From: Methylococcaceae bacterium | GTDB lineage: Bacteria; Pseudomonadota; Gammaproteobacteria; Methylococcales; Methylomonadaceae | Assembly: GCA_030627265.1 (NCBI GenBank) | Contig: DAOUSK010000004.1 | Coordinates: 1 to 45,059 of the forward strand | Length of the DNA stretch: 45,059 nt | Direction of reading: 5' to 3' | Part shown: in pieces, positions 39,371-45,059 of the stretch | Position numbering within the stretch: the stretch's first letter is position 1 | How the letters are laid out: each line of letters starts with the position of its first letter | Notes under the pieces: model-generated | Database searches by the model: none | Seen by the model: only the letters and a program-made list of their open reading frames with translations | Told to the model about the DNA's origin: nothing | Position numbers and translations under genes: made by a program

Positions 39371-41161
39371 ATGCGTACCCATAAGTGCGGAGAATTAAAT
39401 AAAAAACAACTAGGTGAAACCGTTGCATTGTGCGGTTGGGTACATAAAAGGCGTGATCACGGTGGGGTTATTTTCATCGATTTAAGAGACCGCGCAGGCC
39501 TGGTTCAAGTGGTTGTTAATCCCGATCTAGCAGAAACCTTTGCGATTGCAGAGGGTGTGCGAAGTGAGTATGTTTTACGCGTTGAAGGTGTGGTAAGAGA
39601 TCGTTTAGAAGGAACGGTTAACCCTAATATGGCAACGGGTGAGATTGAGATTTTAGTGAGTCATATTGAAGTCTTAAATGAGTCTGAAACACCGCCATTT
39701 CCAATTGAAAGCGATATAGAAGTTAACGAAGAAATGCGCCTGCGTTACCGTTATATTGATCTACGTAAAAAAGATATGCTGGCAAAAATGACGGTTCGCC
39801 GTGATGTTGCTCGTAACCTGCGTAACTTTTTAGATGATCAAGACTTTTTTGAGATGGAAACACCTATCTTAACGAAAGCAACACCAGAAGGCGCGCGCGA
39901 TTACATTGTGCCGAGCCGTACGCATGCCAATTCATTTTTTGCATTACCACAATCACCACAACTGTATAAACAGTTGTTAATGATGGCGGGAATGGATAAA
40001 TATTATCAAATAGTGCGTTGTTTTCGTGATGAAGATTTACGCGCCGATAGACAGCCTGAATTTACACAGTTAGATATAGAAACTTCATTTATGGATGAAG
40101 ATGAAATTATGCAAGTCATGGAAGACATGATGCGTAATTTATTCAAAAAAGTGATTGATGTGGATTTAGGGGATAGCTTTCCTAGAATGACACATGCTGA
40201 AGCGATGTCTCGTTTTGGTTCAGACAAGCCTGATATGCGAATTCCTTTAGAATTAGTGGATATCGCTGATGAAATGAAAGCCGTTGATTTTAAAGTTTTC
40301 TCAGGCCCTGCAAATGATCCTAAAGGCCGTGTTGCTGCATTACGCATCCCTAATGGCTCGAAATTAAGCCGTAAAGATATTGATGTTTACACTAAATACG
40401 TGAGTATTTATGGTGCACGTGGCTTAGCTTACATCAAAGTGAATGATCGTGATGCTGGCATAGAAGGCTTGCAGTCACCGATTGTAAAATTTGCCCCTGC
40501 TGAAGTTTGGGAAGCTGTATTACAAAAAACAGGTGCACAAACGGGGGATTTAATTTTCTTTGGTGCTGATAAAACAACGGTTGTTAATGAAGCTTTAGGC
40601 GCTTTACGTGTGAAAGTAGGTTTAGATTTAAACTTATTGGAAGGCGATTGGAAGCCGTTATGGGTTATTGATTTCCCTATGTTTGAGTGGGATGAAAAAG
40701 GTAGTCGTTGGAATGCTATTCATCACCCGTTTACAGCGCCAAGCTGTAGTAAAGAAGAATTGCAAGCGAATCCAGGTGAAGCGCTATCACGTGCTTATGA
40801 TTTAGTTTTAAATGGAACAGAGGTCGGTGGCGGTTCTATTCGTATTAATAAAACGGATATGCAAGCAATCGTGCTTAATATTTTAGGTATTGGTGAGCAA
40901 GAAGCGAATGATAAATTTGGCTTTTTATTAGAAGCTTTAAAATACGGTTGTCCTCCGCATGGTGGTATGGCTTACGGCTTAGATAGATTAGTCATGCTAA
41001 TGACAGGATCTAGCTCAATTCGTGAAGTGATTGCCTTCCCTAAAACACAATCAGCGGCTTGTCCTTTAGTGGATGCGCCTGCACCAGTAAGTGAAGCTCA
41101 GTTAAAAGAGCTACATATTAAATTAAATAAAGTTGTTAAAGAAGAGAAGGAAGCTTCTTAA
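39371..41161 (+). CDS. aspS: Aspartyl-tRNA synthetase
   Basis: [49 protein letters not shown]; class II motif 3 [30 protein letters not shown]. Confidence 0.98.
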   Translation: MRTHKCGELNKKQLGETVALCGWVHKRRDHGGVIFIDLRDRAGLVQVVVNPDLAETFAIAEGVRSEYVLRVEGVVRDRLEGTVNPNMATGEIEILVSHIEVLNESETPPFPIESDIEVNEEMRLRYRYIDLRKKDMLAKMTVRRDVARNLRNFLDDQDFFEMETPILTKATPEGARDYIVPSRTHANSFFALPQSPQLYKQLLMMAGMDKYYQIVRCFRDEDLRADRQPEFTQLDIETSFMDEDEIMQVMEDMMRNLFKKVIDVDLGDSFPRMTHAEAMSRFGSDKPDMRIPLELVDIADEMKAVDFKVFSGPANDPKGRVAALRIPNGSKLSRKDIDVYTKYVSIYGARGLAYIKVNDRDAGIEGLQSPIVKFAPAEVWEAVLQKTGAQTGDLIFFGADKTTVVNEALGALRVKVGLDLNLLEGDWKPLWVIDFPMFEWDEKGSRWNAIHHPFTAPSCSKEELQANPGEALSRAYDLVLNGTEVGGGSIRINKTDMQAIVLNILGIGEQEANDKFGFLLEALKYGCPPHGGMAYGLDRLVMLMTGSSSIREVIAFPKTQSAACPLVDAPAPVSEAQLKELHIKLNKVVKEEKEAS

Positions 41162-41179
41162 GCGAAGTTTCTCATTATT

Positions 41180-41208
41180 AAGTTAAGGTATTTGTCTTGC
41201 CTTAACTT
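41180..41208. terminator. Terminator hairpin downstream of aspS
   Basis: AAGTTAAGG-TATTTGTCTTG-CCTTAACTT. Confidence 0.6.
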
Positions 41209-41231
41209 TCTTGTAACTTTTCATTACTCAT

Positions 41232-41287
41232 GGGGCGCAGGTCTTTAGCCTGCCTTTGTATTAATGCAGGATAAAGACCTGCGCCCC
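41232..41287. repeat. Palindromic intergenic repeat, family C
   Basis: GGGGCGCAGGTCTTTAGCCTGC-CTTTGTATTAAT-GCAGGATAAAGACCTGCGCCCC. A related partial string GCAGGTCTTTAG occurs at 4038-4049. Confidence 0.8.
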
Positions 41288-41343
41288 GGTTGCTTGTTGG
41301 TAATGAAAAATTACATTATTTGTATTATCTAAATTAAACCAAT

Positions 41344-42435
41344 ATGACCACAGCATTTCCCATTCAAAATTATGCGCTACTTTCTGATGAAGAGTGTGGT
41401 GTAAAAATTAAACAAGCAAAAGCCACGCTAGGTGAGCGCTGTATTGTCTTAGGGCATCATTATCAAAGAGATGAAGTGTTTCAATATGCCGATATTTCAG
41501 GCGATTCATTAAAGCTCTCTAAAGAAGCATCGGAATCTAATGCGGAATATATTGTTTTTTGTGGTGTGCATTTTATGGCTGAAGTGGCCGATATTTTGTC
41601 ACGAGATGAGCAAATTGCAATATTGCCAGATTTAGCGGCAGGTTGCTCGATGGCTGATATGGCTAATAAAGTTAATGTGCAACGCTGTTGGGATGAATTG
41701 GCATCGGTTATTGATGTCGAAAATGAAGTCACACCAGTTACTTATATTAACTCTGCTGCGGATTTAAAAGCTTTTTGTGGGCAGCATGAAGGTATTGTAT
41801 GTACTTCGTCAAACGCGCAAAAAATTCTTGAATGGAGTTTTGCCAAGCGAGAAAAAATTCTCTTTTTCCCTGACCAACATTTAGGTAGAAATACCGCCTT
41901 TCAAATGGGTATTCCATTAGACGAGATGGTCGTGTGGAATTTTAATAAACCAATGGGTGGCTTAACGGCAGAAGAAATTCGTAACGCTAAAATGATTTTA
42001 TGGGGCGGCTATTGTTCCGTGCATCAATTTTTTCAGCCTGAGCAAATTGATGATTTTTTAGTGCGCTATCCAGAAACTAAAGTGATCGCACATCCAGAAG
42101 CTTGTTTTGAGGTTTGCCAAAAAGCAGATTACATAGGCTCTACTGAGATGATTTTAAAAACTGTGCGCGAGGCTGAGCCTAATACGCGCTGGTTAGTAGC
42201 AACGGAGTTAAATTTAGTCAATCGTTTGCATGAAGAATGTAAACATCAAGGTAAGAACGTGCATTTTATGTCACCTTCTTTAAGCATGTGTTCCACAATG
42301 TTTCGTACTGATCCTCAGCATGTTGCTTGGGTATTAGAAAATTTGGCGGCAGGAAATGTCGTTAATCAGATTAAAGTTGCCGCTGAAGAAGCTGTTTTAG
42401 CAAAAAAAGCGCTGAATAGTATGTTGTCTTTATAG
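41344..42435 (+). CDS. nadA: Quinolinate synthase
   Basis: VLGHHYQRDEVFQYADISGDSLKLSKEA, FCGVHFMAEVADIL, DLAAGCSMADM, WGGYCSVHQFF. Confidence 0.96.
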   Translation: MTTAFPIQNYALLSDEECGVKIKQAKATLGERCIVLGHHYQRDEVFQYADISGDSLKLSKEASESNAEYIVFCGVHFMAEVADILSRDEQIAILPDLAAGCSMADMANKVNVQRCWDELASVIDVENEVTPVTYINSAADLKAFCGQHEGIVCTSSNAQKILEWSFAKREKILFFPDQHLGRNTAFQMGIPLDEMVVWNFNKPMGGLTAEEIRNAKMILWGGYCSVHQFFQPEQIDDFLVRYPETKVIAHPEACFEVCQKADYIGSTEMILKTVREAEPNTRWLVATELNLVNRLHEECKHQGKNVHFMSPSLSMCSTMFRTDPQHVAWVLENLAAGNVVNQIKVAAEEAVLAKKALNSMLSL

Positions 42436-42476
42436 GCTGTTTTGTAACTGCTTGAAATTATTTGTTTATTTTTCTT

Positions 42477-42493
42477 TGGATTGAATTGTGCTT
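42477..42493 (+). promoter_or_regulatory. Weak sigma-54 promoter candidate for flgL
   Basis: TGGATTGAATTGTGCTT: GG and GC with 12-bp spacing but TGGAT instead of TGGCA. Confidence 0.3.
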
Positions 42494-42617
42494 GCTTTAG
42501 TGTAGAAAAACTAAAGAATCACTGTCTAGCGACGCTAACTATTTTAGTTACTATTAATAAAATATTTTTTTACTATTTTGAAAAATAGAGCGCGCTAGAA
42601 ATCTAAAGGAGAGACAG

Positions 42618-44255
42618 ATGAGAATATCAACTGCATGGGGGCAGCATACTACCTTAAGTGCAATGCTGAATCAACAGGCTCGCTTGAGTACGACACAGCA
42701 ACAGCTTGCTTCCGGTATTAAAAACTTAACGCCTTCAGATGATCCTGTATCAGCTAAAAAAGTCCTCGACCTTAATCAAGGTATTGAGAGAACCGAGCAA
42801 TATATACGCAATGTATCCGTTGCAGAATCAAGAAATACCCTAGAAGAAACGGTATTAGATAGTGCGCAAGAGTTGTATTATCGCGCGCAAGAAATCACTA
42901 TTGCAGCAAAAAATGCACCTTTATCCAACGCGGATTTACAGTCATTTAAGCAGGATGTCGATATGATTATTGATAATCTTGCCAGCCTTGCAAATACACG
43001 AGGGCCAAATGGCGAGTATATTTTTTCCGGTGATTTATCTAAAACAGAACCTGTGGTTTATAACCCGATAACAAAATCTTATGATTATGAAGGTGGAATT
43101 AATCAAAGAAAGATTGCGATAGATGTCACTAATCAAGTCGCAGATGGAGAGCTGGCAAGTAATGTTTTTTTTGGTGTTGATTCAGTCAGTGATGCGGTTA
43201 TTGAAACAGATGATGGCAAAAGAAGTATTTTTGATACTTTAAAGGCGTTATCAAATGCATTATCAGGCAAATATGAAGTACCGAAAGCGACTTTAACAGG
43301 TGATGCCTTTCTTAAATATGGCGCTGTCTATTCAGCGGATGCTACCTTTAATTTAGAGGTAGATAACTCCCCACCTGCTGCTAATGCGACAGATACAATT
43401 ACGATAGCGGCGGGTAACTATGACAATATAAAAGATTTGGTAGCGGCTGTTAATAAGGGTATTGGTCTCTCTGCTTTAGATGGAAAAGTAGAAGCGCATG
43501 TGGAAGGGAACTATATACAATTTGACTCCTTAACTGAAGGTGCTGACTCTTTTATTAAAATTTCTGATAATACGGATGGTGTTTTAACTAATTTTGGCTT
43601 TACGGACGGGCAGTTGGAGCAGAGTATTAATATTGGTGCAAGTATGACCAGTAAAAACCCTTTGGCAATAAGTTATGCTGCTAGCCCAGAAACATTCCAA
43701 TTGATTGGCTCAAATGGCGAACTCGCTGAAATTACTTTGGACCAAGATTATGCTGATGCGAAAACGGTGGTTGATGCCATTAATACCCAAATTGCAGCAG
43801 CAGGGCCAGCAGGGCCAGCAGGGTATGACGGAATAATGGGAGCAAGTCTTGGTGATAATGGTGTTCTAGAGCTGCATTCAATTAGCTCTGGTGGTTCGTC
43901 ATCTATTCAAATTGAATCGACTCATGGAAGATTTTTACGTGATACAGGATTTGACGAGTCGCAAACTGCAAGAATTTTTGATTCTGAAAGTAGTGATGTG
44001 CTTGAGGACTTAGGTGCTGCATTAGATAAACTTATTAATGCTAAATCGGGTGTCGGTGGCAGGGTTAAAATTTTAAACAACCAAACAACTCAGCATGAAG
44101 ATTTTATTTTGAATATGCAAACAGTTTTATCAGATATTCAAGATTTAGATTATGCAGAAGCCATTAGCCGTTTTGAGACGGAGTTGCTTTCTTTACAGGC
44201 TGCTCAGAAGTCTTTTGCGAAAGTTCAGGGCTTGTCCTTATTTAATTATTTATAA
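42618..44255 (+). CDS. flgL: Flagellar hook-associated protein 3, FlgL
   Basis: MRISTAWGQHTTLSAMLNQQARLSTTQQQLASGIKNLTPSDDPVSAKKVLDLNQGIERTEQY; flagellin-like C-terminus. Confidence 0.94.
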   Translation: MRISTAWGQHTTLSAMLNQQARLSTTQQQLASGIKNLTPSDDPVSAKKVLDLNQGIERTEQYIRNVSVAESRNTLEETVLDSAQELYYRAQEITIAAKNAPLSNADLQSFKQDVDMIIDNLASLANTRGPNGEYIFSGDLSKTEPVVYNPITKSYDYEGGINQRKIAIDVTNQVADGELASNVFFGVDSVSDAVIETDDGKRSIFDTLKALSNALSGKYEVPKATLTGDAFLKYGAVYSADATFNLEVDNSPPAANATDTITIAAGNYDNIKDLVAAVNKGIGLSALDGKVEAHVEGNYIQFDSLTEGADSFIKISDNTDGVLTNFGFTDGQLEQSINIGASMTSKNPLAISYAASPETFQLIGSNGELAEITLDQDYADAKTVVDAINTQIAAAGPAGPAGYDGIMGASLGDNGVLELHSISSGGSSSIQIESTHGRFLRDTGFDESQTARIFDSESSDVLEDLGAALDKLINAKSGVGGRVKILNNQTTQHEDFILNMQTVLSDIQDLDYAEAISRFETELLSLQAAQKSFAKVQGLSLFNYL

Positions 44256-44277
44256 GGCTAAGAACGCAATATTTAAG

Positions 44278-44319
44278 CCCTTATTCATTCGTTTTTTCGA
44301 TTCTGTTAATGAATAAGGG
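44278..44319. terminator. Bidirectional terminator hairpin between flgL and the MxaJ/XoxJ-like gene
   Basis: CCCTTATTCATT-N18-AATGAATAAGGG. Confidence 0.7.
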
Positions 44320-44327
44320 TTAATTAA

Positions 44328-45059
44328 TTAGTCCTTGTCTTTTTTGCTTTGTACGGGAATATCTAATAAAGGCACGTGATAGCTTTTTAAAATAGACTTT
44401 ATTTTATCTTTATTAGTTTTTATCAGTTCATTGAGCTGTGCTTTTCTTTTGTTGTCCCCATAACGAACTCCCATTGCCATAGAGTAATCAAACTTCATAT
44501 TTAAAGATGATTTCATAGGGAGTATTTTGTAATCTTTGGGAGACTGAGAAATAATGTGTCCAGCCATAGGCCCCCACAGAATAACCATATCTATATTACC
44601 CGCTTGCAACTCTTTAGCGATCATCATGGTGGTGTTATTTTCATTATCACCGGTCATTGTCTGATAAGGCACGCCTTGATCTAAAAGACCACTGTACTGT
44701 AACCAAGCTGTTCCCGGTCCGCGATCAAACATCGCGATTTTTAACTTAGCTTGTTTGCTTAAAGGTAAAGATCTGAGTTGCTCAGGAATTGTAATCTCAT
44801 CCCAGCCACGACCTTTGGCAATTAATAGTACATAGCTTGAGTGATAATAAGCATCTGTTGTTGCTGTAAAATCAAAGCCAGCAGGTACACCCATGATAAC
44901 GTCGCATTTATATAAATCACTGTTATCTAGCTTAGCCTTTAAGCTATTGCGTACAAAGCCAATACGTTGTGGAAACCAAAAATACTCGACTTCTTGGTTA
45001 AGCTGTCCAGCAAAAAGATTGGCAATTTTGTTTTCATAGCCATCTTGTTGTTTAGAAGA
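44328..45059 (-). CDS. Quinoprotein dehydrogenase-associated substrate-binding protein (MxaJ/XoxJ-like), 5' end beyond right edge
   Basis: Frame is open to the window edge: SSKQQDGYENKIANLFAGQLNQEVEYFWFPQRIGFVRNSLKAKLDNSDLYKCDVIMGVPAGFDFTATTDAYYHSSYVLL, resembling the TIGR03871 family. Confidence 0.82.
   Translation of the reverse strand, partial: SSKQQDGYENKIANLFAGQLNQEVEYFWFPQRIGFVRNSLKAKLDNSDLYKCDVIMGVPAGFDFTATTDAYYHSSYVLLIAKGRGWDEITIPEQLRSLPLSKQAKLKIAMFDRGPGTAWLQYSGLLDQGVPYQTMTGDNENNTTMMIAKELQAGNIDMVILWGPMAGHIISQSPKDYKILPMKSSLNMKFDYSMAMGVRYGDNKRKAQLNELIKTNKDKIKSILKSYHVPLLDIPVQSKKDKD

Overview
The window is about 45 kb of AT-rich gammaproteobacterial chromosome. It is probably from a flagellated methanotroph or methylotroph of the Methylococcales type. 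That assignment is an inference from a tetrahydromethanopterin (H4MPT) biosynthesis cluster (MfnB, DUF447-like, DHPS-like, AfpA/DmrB-like flavoprotein) and an MxaJ/XoxJ-type substrate-binding protein at the right edge. Main blocks, left to right: the 5' end of pepA (-); an MCE/Mla-type lipid transport operon; fabI; a PilZ protein; an ACC-deaminase-like protein; ppk1; an orphan 212-aa ORF with a near-consensus sigma-54 promoter; a decayed P-type ATPase fragment; the H4MPT cluster with a secreted protein predicted to have an N-terminal His; folP; flgGHIJK behind a sigma-54-like promoter; a small secreted protein with an internal repeat; an SsuBC/TauBC-like ABC pair fused to an amgK-murU operon; lptD-surA; a stand-alone DeaD C-terminal-like protein; rnd; a decayed region (frameshifted methyltransferase, haem-related gene and 2Fe-2S ferredoxin remnants); phoBR with a poly-Asn microsatellite; rnt; mlaA; pyrC; an FmdB-like gene; aspS; nadA; flgL. 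Several families of palindromic intergenic repeats are present. No CRISPR array, rRNA or intact tRNA was seen. Most of the region is housekeeping. The observations most worth checking are the helicase-less DeaD tail protein, the sigma-54-driven orphan ORF, the mature-His membrane protein in the H4MPT cluster, and the ABC transporter in the amgK-murU operon.
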